Source of the DNA: JAXGQD01 sp964401615
GTDB taxonomy: Bacteria; Bacillota; Clostridia; Saccharofermentanales; Fastidiosipilaceae
Assembly: GCA_964401615.1 (NCBI GenBank)
Contig: CAYNZF010000013.1
Coordinates: 1-34,023 of the forward strand
Length of the DNA: 34,023 nucleotides
Direction of reading: 5' to 3'
The position numbers were made by a program, and so were the translations under genes. Below the pieces are notes generated by a model. The model was not told where the DNA came from. It was given only the letters and a program-made list of their open reading frames with translations, and made no database searches. How positions within the stretch are numbered: the stretch's first letter is position 1; every line of letters starts with the position of its first letter. Of the stretch, positions 7,666-16,103 are shown one piece after another.

Positions 7666-8718
7666 ATGGAGCATGCAGTCATTCTGGATCAAGAACGTGC
7701 CTTTGCGGAGGCACTCAGCAAGTATCTACAAGGGCGTTTTCCCACCCTGGCCTGGAGTGCTATTTCAGGGATAAAGGAACTTTATCGTTTTATGGACAAT
7801 AAACGGGAAAAACCCTCAGCCATTATTTACAATGCCAGGCAGTTTCCTGATTGGACTCCGACCTGGAATTGTCAGGCTGTGATTTTACGGGACTACCCTC
7901 TGTACGAGGATATTTTTCACATCAAACTGGCAGAATTGGGTGTGACTCAGGCTTTTTCAGAAAACAAACATGCTGAAGTCTATCGTTTCGATACAAAAGC
8001 GATTGAACAAAAGCTGCGTGAACTTTTGGGGCGGCCGAAGCCAGAAATGCTCAGCACCGCGATGCTGGCCGAAAAAGTATACGCCGTTGTGTCTGATGTG
8101 ACCGCTCCCTGCCTTGGCGGGTACTTGGATGAAGTTTTTGCCAATAATTTCAAAAACGGTTTACGCACCTTTGTTTTGCCGTTTACATCTGTAGTCGAAC
8201 AGAGTTCGCTGACGCTACAGATCCCTTCTTCAAGTGATCATTCTGATGTGGTTTCACTTTTGCAGCGCTTGAGTAAAGAAGTGCTCAAACTTGAGCAGAT
8301 TTTTCCCTACGTCTTCCCGACAGCTATCCCCGGGGTCATGAGTTTTGTTCCGGCTTCAACTCCCCGCCCGCCTGACGAGTTCTCAATGCTTGCGGTCAGA
8401 CAGCTGATCGCTTTGTTGAAGACAATCGTGAAACGAAAAGAAAACAGAGATTGCGCACTTGTCTTGTGTTCAAAAAAAACAGGGTCATTGCTGAGGCACG
8501 TTCTGCCTTTGTGTGATGAGCTGCTGATTTTGAACAACTCTCTCGTGCTCAAGAATCCCGCGGTTTATCGTTTTTCTGAAGAAATAAAAGCGATGCTTCC
8601 CCCGGGATTCCCGATCCGGGAACGCTGCCTGAATGATCAGCCTGCACCTCGCTACAAAAATGCGCCCCCAATGAAAGCGATGCTTTTGAGAGGAGGCAGC
8701 AGTGAGTTCGATGGATGA
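7666..8718 (+). CDS. TadZ/CpaE-like protein lacking a P-loop
   Basis: First gene of the Tad-type cluster, 350 residues. The N-terminus (MEHAVILDQERAFAEAL) reads like the atypical receiver domain of TadZ/CpaE proteins, which place the secretion machine in the cell. The C-terminal half follows the ParA-like part of Firmicute TadZ: GVMSFVPAS, then DEFSMLAVRQLIALLKTIV, then ALVLCSKKTGSLLRHVLPLCDELLIL, where real ParA proteins have the Asp-containing strand and the 'pilot' loop. No Walker A motif is visible anywhere, so ATP hydrolysis is unlikely. ATG 7666 has GGAGG with ideal spacing. Its end overlaps the CpaF gene by 17 bases. The assignment rests on position and weak motif likeness. Confidence 0.6.
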   Translation: MEHAVILDQERAFAEALSKYLQGRFPTLAWSAISGIKELYRFMDNKREKPSAIIYNARQFPDWTPTWNCQAVILRDYPLYEDIFHIKLAELGVTQAFSENKHAEVYRFDTKAIEQKLRELLGRPKPEMLSTAMLAEKVYAVVSDVTAPCLGGYLDEVFANNFKNGLRTFVLPFTSVVEQSSLTLQIPSSSDHSDVVSLLQRLSKEVLKLEQIFPYVFPTAIPGVMSFVPASTPRPPDEFSMLAVRQLIALLKTIVKRKENRDCALVLCSKKTGSLLRHVLPLCDELLILNNSLVLKNPAVYRFSEEIKAMLPPGFPIRERCLNDQPAPRYKNAPPMKAMLLRGGSSEFDG

Positions 8719-9850
8719 ATACAGAAGGTTACGGACAAATCTGCGCATCAAAATCAGCAATGACTTGAGCTTGAAGCCGGTTGATGATCCGGCGGCTTTA
8801 CAGGCTTTGATTGCGGATGAAGTGAATCTCAGTCTGCTGGGCAAACATGTAGACCTGAGAAGCAGAAAAAATTTGATGAAGGATTTGTTCAACGCTTTGC
8901 ACGGTTTGGACATTCTACAGCCCTTGCTGGAAGATGAAAGCATCACGGAAATCATGGTCAACGGAGCAGATTCAATATTCATCGAAAGAGATGGACTGAT
9001 CGAGCGCTGTGCTCTGGTGTTTGATAATCAGGAACACTTGCTGGATGTCATTCAACACTTTTTTTCTCTGGGAAACAAAAACCTGAATCTCAGCCATCCC
9101 ATCGCTGACCTGCGCCTGGCTGATGGTTCGAGAGCGAATGCCGTGCTGCCGCCGCTCGCCCCGGACGGCCCGATTTTGACCATTCGCAAGTTCAGCGGCA
9201 TCAGACCGGATGCGGCGGCTTTGCTGGCCAGCGGCTGTCTGAGTCCATTTGCTCTTGAGATCTTGAAACAGGCGGTCATCAAACGCGAAAGTCTCTTTAT
9301 TTGCGGAGGGACCGGCACAGGTAAAACCACACTCTTGAACGTCTTGTCCAATTTTATTCCGAAAAATGAACGCGTGATCACGATTGAGGACTCAGCCGAG
9401 CTGCAGCTGCAGGGTCTGGAAAATCTGGTTAAAATGGAAAGCCGGAGTCCCGGTCCTGAAGGGGGTGGTGTCGACATCGGGCAATTGATTCGCACCGCCA
9501 TGCGCATGCGGCCTGACCGCATCGTTGTGGGAGAAGTGCGCGGATCAGAAGCTTTTGATATGCTCACGGCCATGAACTCCGGTCATCCCGGCACTTTGTG
9601 CACCGGGCATGCCAATTCCTGCGCTGACATGATGCGCCGACTTTGCAATATGGTTTTAAGTAACAGTGCGCTTCCCTACGAAGCAATCAGAGAAAACCTG
9701 GCCGCCTCCATTCGCTATCTGGTTCATATTAAACGGACAGCTGAAGGCCACCGGGTGATTGATGAAATCTGCCGTGTTGTGCCCGACACCGCGGGTAGTT
9801 TTCATTTGGAAGATCTGCCTTTGCACGGAGAGGTCGGCACATATGCATAA
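8702..9850 (+). CDS. cpaF: CpaF/TadA-family secretion ATPase
   Basis: Cytoplasmic hexameric motor ATPase that powers assembly of Flp/Tad pili or secretion. After an N-terminal domain of about 90 residues it has DESITEIMVNG, a CpaF hallmark, then Walker A GGTGTGKTTLLN, the Asp box (VITIEDSAEL), Walker B RIVVGEVRGSEA and the His box GHPGTLCTGHANS. Length 382 residues is normal for the family. It starts at GTG 8702 with AGGAGG five bases upstream; the ATG nine bases later has worse spacing. Overlaps both neighbours (17 and 8 bases), so the cluster is tightly coupled in translation. Confidence 0.93.
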   Translation: MSSMDEYRRLRTNLRIKISNDLSLKPVDDPAALQALIADEVNLSLLGKHVDLRSRKNLMKDLFNALHGLDILQPLLEDESITEIMVNGADSIFIERDGLIERCALVFDNQEHLLDVIQHFFSLGNKNLNLSHPIADLRLADGSRANAVLPPLAPDGPILTIRKFSGIRPDAAALLASGCLSPFALEILKQAVIKRESLFICGGTGTGKTTLLNVLSNFIPKNERVITIEDSAELQLQGLENLVKMESRSPGPEGGGVDIGQLIRTAMRMRPDRIVVGEVRGSEAFDMLTAMNSGHPGTLCTGHANSCADMMRRLCNMVLSNSALPYEAIRENLAASIRYLVHIKRTAEGHRVIDEICRVVPDTAGSFHLEDLPLHGEVGTYA

Positions 9851-11393
9851 ACAAGCCTTAAAAAGCGCGTCACTCGAACAACTATTGCTTTTAGTACTCA
9901 GCCTGCCTCTTTGTATATTGGCCGCGATGAGTTTTTTTCGTTTAAACATTTATACACTGCTCGCTTCGTGTGGTTTCGCATTTTTTCTGGCACGCAGTTT
10001 TGAGCAGTATTTGTCACAACGGCGTGTCAGGAGAGCCAGGCGTTCGTTGATGGATTTTTTGCAGTTCCTCAGCAGCAGCGTCGCAGCAGGTCAAACCGTG
10101 CGTCATGTACTGCAGCAGATGGGTGATTCAAGTTTTGTTGAGCGCAGTACGGACAAGCATTTGAAACTCGGGCTGAAACGTGTGTCCCGCTTGATTCAGG
10201 CACAGCAAGCGCAGAAATCTTATTTACCGGTTTTGGAGGCTTGCTTTCCTTGTCCGGAAGCAGAGGCATTGCTCTACGGTTTGCGTCTGGAAAACCAATT
10301 AGGTGAAAAACTGCTGGATTTGCTGCGCGATTCATTTGACACCGCCAGAGAGCTGGTGATGCTGGAAGATGAAATGGCTGCAGCGGGTAACCGGCAAAGG
10401 TCCGAAGGATTGATCCTGGCTTTGCTGCCCTTTTTTATGGCTCCTCTTTTCAATGATCTGATAAGCGTACCAACGCTGACGTCTACGACGAACGGGCTGA
10501 GCAGCATGTTCAGAATGGCGGCTTATGCCTTGGCAGTCTCGGCTTTCATCTTGCATCTAAATCTCAGTGCCGGAAGTTCAGCCAAGCTTCGAAATGAAAA
10601 CAGCTCGGGCTTCTTGTTTAAGTTGATTTCTGCGGAACGCGTCAGTTCTATGACATGGCTCAAGCGGCTGGGCAGTAAACTGCCTGTTTCTTACACAAGG
10701 CGTCTTGAACGTGATTACCGGCTGGCCTTCCCGCAATATTTTTTTAACACAGACCACGAGACACTGTCTCCCTTTGTGCTGCAGCATGTTTTGACTTTGC
10801 TCCTGATTCTCCTCGGCAGCCTTGTTGCACTCTTGTTTATCAGCGTCTTGCTTGGTATTGCCTTTTACCGGGTATTGGTTTTGCCCGCGGCCTTTGCCAT
10901 ACTTTTTGAAGTGAAACTTCATTCCGGAGCAGCGCAAAACGAAGCCGGTCTGCGCCATGATCTGCCCCTAATGATTTCTCTACTCGGCCGTCTGTTAAAA
11001 AACGGACTGAGTTTACCGTCTGCTCTGATTGAGTGCGCGCGTGTCTTTTCGGGTCGGAATTCTCCCCTCTCCGTGGTGATCAGCACGATGTCGGGTCGTA
11101 TCTCTCACGCTCAATCTGCATCTGTCATGTTTGAACAAATTGCAGCGGGAATAAAAATCTCCGACATGGCTTCACTACTCTATTTGTTAGCCAGATACAC
11201 GAAACTCGGGAGTCACGAACTGCTCGATATTCTTGATAAGCAGCTCAATTTATGTTGGGCTGAGCAGCGCCAGAACATCAGGCGGTCTTTGGATAGCAGG
11301 TCCGGATTGATGCTGCTGCCGATGTTGATGGACTTGTTGTCTGTCATGCTGATCGGCGCGGCTCCCGCAATGCAGATTTTTACGGCTTTTTAG
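9843..11393 (+). CDS. Fused TadB-TadC inner-membrane platform protein
   Basis: A 516-residue membrane protein containing two type II secretion F (T2SF) domains, which in other Tad systems are the separate proteins TadB and TadC. The first domain (about residues 65-190) begins LMDFLQFLSSSVAAGQTVRHV, typical of TadB; the second (about 365-490) begins RHDLPLMISLLGRLLKNGLSL and ends with the TadC-like LGSHELLDILDKQLNLCWAEQ. Hydrophobic segments lie near residues 12-50, 190-240, 325-360 and at the C-terminus. ATG 9843 has GGAGAGG nine bases upstream and overlaps the CpaF stop by 8 bases; longer readings lie inside cpaF. The two platform halves would dock on the CpaF hexamer as one chain. Confidence 0.85.
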   Translation: MHKQALKSASLEQLLLLVLSLPLCILAAMSFFRLNIYTLLASCGFAFFLARSFEQYLSQRRVRRARRSLMDFLQFLSSSVAAGQTVRHVLQQMGDSSFVERSTDKHLKLGLKRVSRLIQAQQAQKSYLPVLEACFPCPEAEALLYGLRLENQLGEKLLDLLRDSFDTARELVMLEDEMAAAGNRQRSEGLILALLPFFMAPLFNDLISVPTLTSTTNGLSSMFRMAAYALAVSAFILHLNLSAGSSAKLRNENSSGFLFKLISAERVSSMTWLKRLGSKLPVSYTRRLERDYRLAFPQYFFNTDHETLSPFVLQHVLTLLLILLGSLVALLFISVLLGIAFYRVLVLPAAFAILFEVKLHSGAAQNEAGLRHDLPLMISLLGRLLKNGLSLPSALIECARVFSGRNSPLSVVISTMSGRISHAQSASVMFEQIAAGIKISDMASLLYLLARYTKLGSHELLDILDKQLNLCWAEQRQNIRRSLDSRSGLMLLPMLMDLLSVMLIGAAPAMQIFTAF

Positions 11394-11530
11394 TGATTCA
11401 GACCCTCAGCGCGAGAGGATTTTTCACCCGAAACAGGGATTATTGTCGGGTCATCTGTGATTTGGCGGTGACTGTAAGCGATAGAATAAGACCTAGCTTC
11501 GAAGCAAAAAACGAAAGGAAATATGAAACT

Positions 11531-11770
11531 ATGAAAGAAAATTATTTTGCCGGACAGTATATAAAAATCGAGCGCAAGCTCATTCAATTGAAGAGCGCTT
11601 TGACGCGCTCAGATTCCGAAGAGGCAATGGGAACATTGGAAATCGTGGTTATAACCGGTATTCTGCTTACGGTTGCTTTGCTGTTCAACTCTCAAATCAA
11701 GGCGTTTTCAAGCAGTTTATTTAAAAGTGTCTTCAATGATTCAAAAGTCATATCCAACATACTCAAATAA
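11531..11770 (+). CDS. Flp1-like pilin (small prepilin)
   Basis: A 79-residue protein with a charged leader of about 33 residues, then G34-T-L-E37 followed by one hydrophobic segment (IVVITGILLTVALLF) and a short amphipathic tail. This matches the Flp1-like pilin family common in Firmicute Tad clusters, where a prepilin peptidase cuts next to the glycine and the exposed segment builds the filament core. No prepilin peptidase gene (tadV/cpaA) is in the window. ATG 11531 follows AAAGGA; the longer in-frame reading from 11393 begins at the previous stop and adds sequence with no family likeness. The 137-base gap before it could hold a separate leader, but no promoter is clear. Confidence 0.7.
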   Translation: MKENYFAGQYIKIERKLIQLKSALTRSDSEEAMGTLEIVVITGILLTVALLFNSQIKAFSSSLFKSVFNDSKVISNILK

Positions 11771-11805
11771 ATGAAGCTGTACACGTGTCGGAGGGTGATG
11801 CACCA

Positions 11806-13137
11806 ATGCAAGAGCGGTCGGGTCGTTGGATAAAGGATACAGATAGACTGGTCTACCGGGCGAGTGGCGGGAGCGAGATCTTGACATATCAGATAGAGCT
11901 TTTGGAGCAGATAAAATATCAGGGCTTGTTGATTCCCGAAATTCTTTTTGCTTATCAGCCCCTCGTCCTGGTCTACCCTCTGGAACGTAAAACTGCTTTG
12001 AGCGAATCGGAAAATGATGCAAGTCTGCAGCAGCTCCTGAGCGTGTTAAAGCATTATTGCGACTTGCGCACAAAGATGTGCGGACAGCTTCTGGACCATC
12101 AAAGAATTGTACTGGATGAAGAGCGGATTTTTTTGGAACGCTGCGAGGGGCAGGTGCTAAAGGACATCTACTTTATCTATCTGCCGATGAATGAGGCCGA
12201 AAACAACGAAATTATTGAAGAGCTGCAGCAAGAGGCCTTGGGTCGATTGGTAGAAAAAACAATTTTGGCAGCGAATGGAAGCGGATTGTTAAGTGATGCT
12301 GAGGTGGCAGAATGGATCTCCAGCAGCTACAGCAACTTCGCCAGATTTCAAGAAATTTGTCTGGCACTGTATCAAAACATGCCTGAGCTGAGCGCTGCGC
12401 CTCGCAGCAAAAGCAGGCAGCTGGCCGGTGAACGAAGTCGTTTGATGAATGCGCCTGCCGAGAAAAAAGTAAAAATCAAAGCACGCAACCCGGTCAACCG
12501 TACAGGTCTCTTTCTTGTCAGCGGACTCGTCAGTTCACTGGTGCTGGCGAATTTGATCATGCAATTGGAATTCGGAGGGAATCAGCTCTGGCCCAAAACA
12601 CTGGCGGTCTTTTTCTTGCTGCTCGCGCTCATTACTGCTTGTATCGCTTTGTTTCACCCTAAATCTCCTTTTAATGAACGAAAATCGCGTTTTCAAAACG
12701 AGCACGAAACAAATCTTGCCGGCTTATTAAACACAGTCGAACAAAAGGCTGCTAACACTCCGGAGCCAAGCCTTGAAACATCAGTCAAGCAAATTTTTCC
12801 GGCTTATCTCATGGCCGTTCCTTCAACTCAAGGCGAAAGACTGCGCAGTAAATCTGAAATCATCGAGGCAGAAGTCGAATTGTTTATCTTCGCTGCCCCG
12901 CTCTGTTTTGGGGCGGATTCCGAGGCTGCGGATTACAGTTTCGGCTATAAAAATGAGGCCGCCCTGCACAGCCGCATCTATTCCGATGAAACGGGAGGCT
13001 GGCTGGAACAGATCGATCCGGAAACTGAAATTTTCATTGACCGGGAACCGTGTCCGAAAGGAGGCCCACAGCGTTTACCAGACCATTGTCTTCTGCGAAT
13101 CGGTCCTGTCGTGCGAGAGTATTTTCGTGAAAGCTGA
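11806..13137 (+). CDS. FHA-like membrane protein of the Tad cluster (DUF6382-type)
   Basis: A 443-residue protein with three parts: a soluble N-terminal domain of about 200 residues resembling the DUF6382 domain found beside Firmicute Tad genes, two adjacent membrane segments (VNRTGLFLVSGLVSSLVLAN and LAVFFLLLALITACIALF), and a C-terminal domain that looks like a degenerate forkhead-associated fold (HSRIYSDETGGWLEQIDPETEIFI, then LLRIGPVVREY). FHA domains bind phosphothreonine, but the usual Ser-x-x-His and Asn contacts are mostly missing here. ATG 11806 follows GGAGG at a long spacing of 11; a GTG at 11785 has no ribosome site. The stop lies one base from the convergent atpC stop. Confidence 0.6.
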   Translation: MQERSGRWIKDTDRLVYRASGGSEILTYQIELLEQIKYQGLLIPEILFAYQPLVLVYPLERKTALSESENDASLQQLLSVLKHYCDLRTKMCGQLLDHQRIVLDEERIFLERCEGQVLKDIYFIYLPMNEAENNEIIEELQQEALGRLVEKTILAANGSGLLSDAEVAEWISSSYSNFARFQEICLALYQNMPELSAAPRSKSRQLAGERSRLMNAPAEKKVKIKARNPVNRTGLFLVSGLVSSLVLANLIMQLEFGGNQLWPKTLAVFFLLLALITACIALFHPKSPFNERKSRFQNEHETNLAGLLNTVEQKAANTPEPSLETSVKQIFPAYLMAVPSTQGERLRSKSEIIEAEVELFIFAAPLCFGADSEAADYSFGYKNEAALHSRIYSDETGGWLEQIDPETEIFIDREPCPKGGPQRLPDHCLLRIGPVVREYFRES

Positions 13138-13677
13138 CTAATTTTCTGTCAACTTGCGTTCAGCCGCGCGCGAGGCCACCTTTAAACGGTTTTTGGCTCG
13201 CCTTATGGCATGGGCAGCACGTTTGCGGTCCCGCTCAGACATTTCCACATTGTCATAGCGTTCCTGCGCACGAACCAGAGCCTCCTGCGCACGATCGGGA
13301 TCGATGTCATCGGCCCACTCCGCAGAATTGCAGACGACCATGACGTAATCCCGTTCAATTTGAACATAACCGTTGGAGACGAAAGCGTAGAGCCAGCGTC
13401 CGTCCTTTTCTATCCGTACCTCACCGGGATAAAGGGCGGTGACCAGAGGCGCATGGCCTCTCTTCACACCCAACTCACCATCAGCCGCCGGAATGACGAT
13501 CATGCTGCAGGTCTTGTCAAAAAAAACTTCAAAAGGGGTGACGATGTAGCTGCGAAAGTGCGAGCCGGCTGCGATCGCCGCATCGTCCCACGCTGAAGTT
13601 CGCGCTGCGTCAGAAGCGCCGGGAGCGGTAACTTCATCACTGCCGGTTTGCTCATTTCTTACTTCGTCGTCCGTCAT
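13138..13677 (-). CDS. atpC: F1Fo ATP synthase epsilon subunit
   Basis: Small central-stalk subunit that couples F1 to the c-ring and can inhibit ATP hydrolysis. The family beta-sandwich starts near residue 40 (SYIVTPFEVFFDKTCSMIVIPAADGELGV), followed by RGHAPLVTALYPGEVRI and a helical hairpin (DRAQEALVRAQERYDN onward). At 179 residues it is about 40 longer than usual because of an acidic, Ala/Thr-rich N-terminal extension. I chose ATG 13677, which lies 19 bases after atpD with AAGG upstream; ATG 13728 would lie inside atpD and lengthen the extension. Last gene of the atp operon. Confidence 0.92.
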   Translation of the reverse strand: MTDDEVRNEQTGSDEVTAPGASDAARTSAWDDAAIAAGSHFRSYIVTPFEVFFDKTCSMIVIPAADGELGVKRGHAPLVTALYPGEVRIEKDGRWLYAFVSNGYVQIERDYVMVVCNSAEWADDIDPDRAQEALVRAQERYDNVEMSERDRKRAAHAIRRAKNRLKVASRAAERKLTEN

Positions 13678-13696
13678 TACCTTTTTTCTTACCCCG

Positions 13697-15085
13697 TCAC
13701 AATTTTTTTGATGCCTTATAGACATCATCGATGGAGCCCTTCATGAAAAAATACTGTTCAGGGATTTTGTCGCAGTCTCCTCCGATGATGGCCTCAAAAC
13801 TCCTGACCGTGTCCTTGATAGGCACATAGCGCCCCTCGTAACCGCTGGAATCAGCCATTACATAAAACGGCTGGGAAAGGAATCTTTGAATTTTTCTGGC
13901 TCTGTACACTGACAGTTTGTCCGTCTCATTGAGCTCATCCATGCCCAAAATCGCGATGATGTCTTGAAGTTCTTTGTATCTTTGTAAAATTTCCTGAACC
14001 TTCATGGCGACACGATAATGGTTTTTGCCAACGATATCCTCCGCCAAAGACCGCGAGGAAGACTGTAAAGGGTCAACCGCCGGATAAATACCCAGAGCCA
14101 CAACATCGCGCGACAGCACGGTGATTGCATCCAAATGGGCAAAAGTGGTGGCCGGAGCAGGATCAGTTAAATCATCCGCAGGTACATAAACCGCTTGGAC
14201 TGAGGTGATTGAACCGTTTTTGGTGGAAGTGATCCGCTCCTGCAGCTGGCCGACTTCATTAGCTAAAGTCGGTTGATAACCCACCGCTGAAGGAATGCGC
14301 CCAAGCAAAGCCGACACCTCCGACCCGGCTTGAACAAATCTGAAAATATTGTCGATAAATAAGAGCACGTTTTTCTTCTTGACGTCTCTGAAATATTCAG
14401 CCATGGTCAAACCCGCCAGGGGGGCACGCATGCGCGCGCCTGCGGTTTCGTTCATCTGAGCGAACAGCAGGACCGTATTTTCCAACACACCGGAATCGGA
14501 CATTTCACGCCACAGATCATTGCCTTCACGGGATCGCTCCCCCACTCCGGTAAAAACAGAGTATCCGCCCTGCTCTTTGACGATATTACGAATCAGCTCG
14601 AGAATGAGGACTGTTTTGCCCACACCCGCACCACCAAAGAGGCCGATTTTTCCTCCCTGGTTGTACGGTACGAGCAAATCGATGACTTTGATGCCTGTCT
14701 CCATAATTTGAGGGTTGGAAATCTGACTGGCAAAATCGGGCGCGGCGCGATGGATCGGCCAATAAGCATCCGCCTCCGGAGCTGCGCTGCCGTCGATCGT
14801 CTGGCCCAGCACATTGAAAACGTGGCCTCTGACCGCATCTCCAACCGGTACCTTGACAGGCGCCCCGGTGGCGATAGCAACCTGACCGCGAGCCATTCCT
14901 TCGGTGGCAGTAAACGAAACGCAGCGCACCACACCTTGACCGCGAATTTGCATCACTTCCAGTGTGGCCTCGGCACCCTCAACGTGCGGAACACGAATCG
15001 CTTCAGTGATTTTGGGCATTTTATCTTTGGGGAATTTTATGTCTACAACCGGTCCAATAATCTGCAGCACACGACCTTCAGTCAT
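13697..15085 (-). CDS. atpD: F1Fo ATP synthase beta subunit
   Basis: Catalytic subunit of F1. The 462 residues carry Walker A GGAGVGKTVLILEL, the catalytic-Glu block GVGERSREGNDLW, Walker B VLLFIDNIFRFVQAG and the DELSEED-region counterpart (GMDELNETDKLSVYRARKIQRF). ATG 15085 has GAAGGA six bases upstream; an in-frame start at 15109 is rejected. An 82-base gap separates it from atpG, longer than elsewhere in the operon, with only a weak ACCGG/CCGGT inverted repeat in it. Confidence 0.98.
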   Translation of the reverse strand: MTEGRVLQIIGPVVDIKFPKDKMPKITEAIRVPHVEGAEATLEVMQIRGQGVVRCVSFTATEGMARGQVAIATGAPVKVPVGDAVRGHVFNVLGQTIDGSAAPEADAYWPIHRAAPDFASQISNPQIMETGIKVIDLLVPYNQGGKIGLFGGAGVGKTVLILELIRNIVKEQGGYSVFTGVGERSREGNDLWREMSDSGVLENTVLLFAQMNETAGARMRAPLAGLTMAEYFRDVKKKNVLLFIDNIFRFVQAGSEVSALLGRIPSAVGYQPTLANEVGQLQERITSTKNGSITSVQAVYVPADDLTDPAPATTFAHLDAITVLSRDVVALGIYPAVDPLQSSSRSLAEDIVGKNHYRVAMKVQEILQRYKELQDIIAILGMDELNETDKLSVYRARKIQRFLSQPFYVMADSSGYEGRYVPIKDTVRSFEAIIGGDCDKIPEQYFFMKGSIDDVYKASKKL

Positions 15086-15167
15086 TTTATGTCCTTCTTT
15101 CAATAGCACCGGTTTGAAGATCCGGTTTCTGTCTTGATATCACCGTGACATCCTGCGTCCGGATAAA

Positions 15168-16103
15168 CTAGCTGATGGCTTCAGCGCCATTTACGATTTC
15201 CGAAATTTCAGCAGTGATTCTGGCTTGACGCGCCTGATTACTGCGCAGCTCCAGATCGGATAGTATTTCGTCCGCGTTGTCGGTCGCGTTTTGCATCGCG
15301 GTCATGCGGGCGGTTTGTTCGCTGGCATAAGCTTCACTCAAGGCACCATAAACCATGCCGTTGACGTAGGTATCTGTCAAATAGTCCAATACTTTTTCCG
15401 GGTCGGGTTCATAATCAATACGCACGTTATCCGCGACATCTTCAATCGAAAAGACCTGGTAATCCTGATAAATATCCTGCAAGCCTTTATAGTCAACGGG
15501 CAAAACGCGTGTTGTCATGACATCCATGGACAATGCCTTGGACAGTCTTGTATAAACAAAATATACTTCGTCCAGATCTCCGCTGTTATAGGCGTCCTGG
15601 ATGCGGTTGGAGAGTATGCCGGAGCGGTGGTAAGAGGGTGGGTAAATCGGGAAAACTTCATCGGAAAGCATTTCGATCTGACCTACTTTCTTAAGCCGAT
15701 CCCAACCGACTTTGCCCAAAACACGCACGCGGGTGCGGGCCTTGAAACCTTCGTCGCTGCGTTGCCGGGCGATCTTTTCGACAAAGTGCTCGGCTTCACC
15801 CAACAAATTCATGTTATAAGCACCGGCCATGCCCTGGTCACCCGAAAAAATCATGACACCGACAGTCCATTCCTCGCCCGGATGTTTGGTTCTGAGATGC
15901 ATGACATCGCTGATATTCTCATCAGACTGCTTCAACAAAATGGCCATCGTTTCCGCGCAAACTACAAAAAACGGGAACGCGACCGCCAGCTGTGTTTTAG
16001 CCTTGTTCATTTTTACAGCTGAAATAAGCTGCATCGCGCGAGTCATCTGTTTGATCTCACCGATGCTTTTCATATGCTTCTTGATTTCAGTAATTTGCTG
16101 CAT
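15168..16103 (-). CDS. atpG: F1Fo ATP synthase gamma subunit
   Basis: Rotating central-stalk shaft. The start MQQITEIKKHMKSIGEIKQM matches the N-terminal helix of gamma (usual form: xxxIKxRIxSIxxxxQITxAM), so ATG 16103 is right even though it overlaps the end of atpA by 17 bases and has only a weak GGGCGAT site. The C-terminal helix block (MTAMQNATDNADEILSDL, then ARQARITAEISEIVNGA) is also typical. At 311 residues it is some 25 longer than many gammas. The gene overlap suggests coupled translation with the delta-alpha fusion. Confidence 0.96.
   Translation of the reverse strand: MQQITEIKKHMKSIGEIKQMTRAMQLISAVKMNKAKTQLAVAFPFFVVCAETMAILLKQSDENISDVMHLRTKHPGEEWTVGVMIFSGDQGMAGAYNMNLLGEAEHFVEKIARQRSDEGFKARTRVRVLGKVGWDRLKKVGQIEMLSDEVFPIYPPSYHRSGILSNRIQDAYNSGDLDEVYFVYTRLSKALSMDVMTTRVLPVDYKGLQDIYQDYQVFSIEDVADNVRIDYEPDPEKVLDYLTDTYVNGMVYGALSEAYASEQTARMTAMQNATDNADEILSDLELRSNQARQARITAEISEIVNGAEAIS

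Noticed and set aside
15086..15167. Regulatory element in the atpG-atpD gap
   Set aside because: Only a 5-base inverted repeat (ACCGG/CCGGT) is seen, too weak to call.
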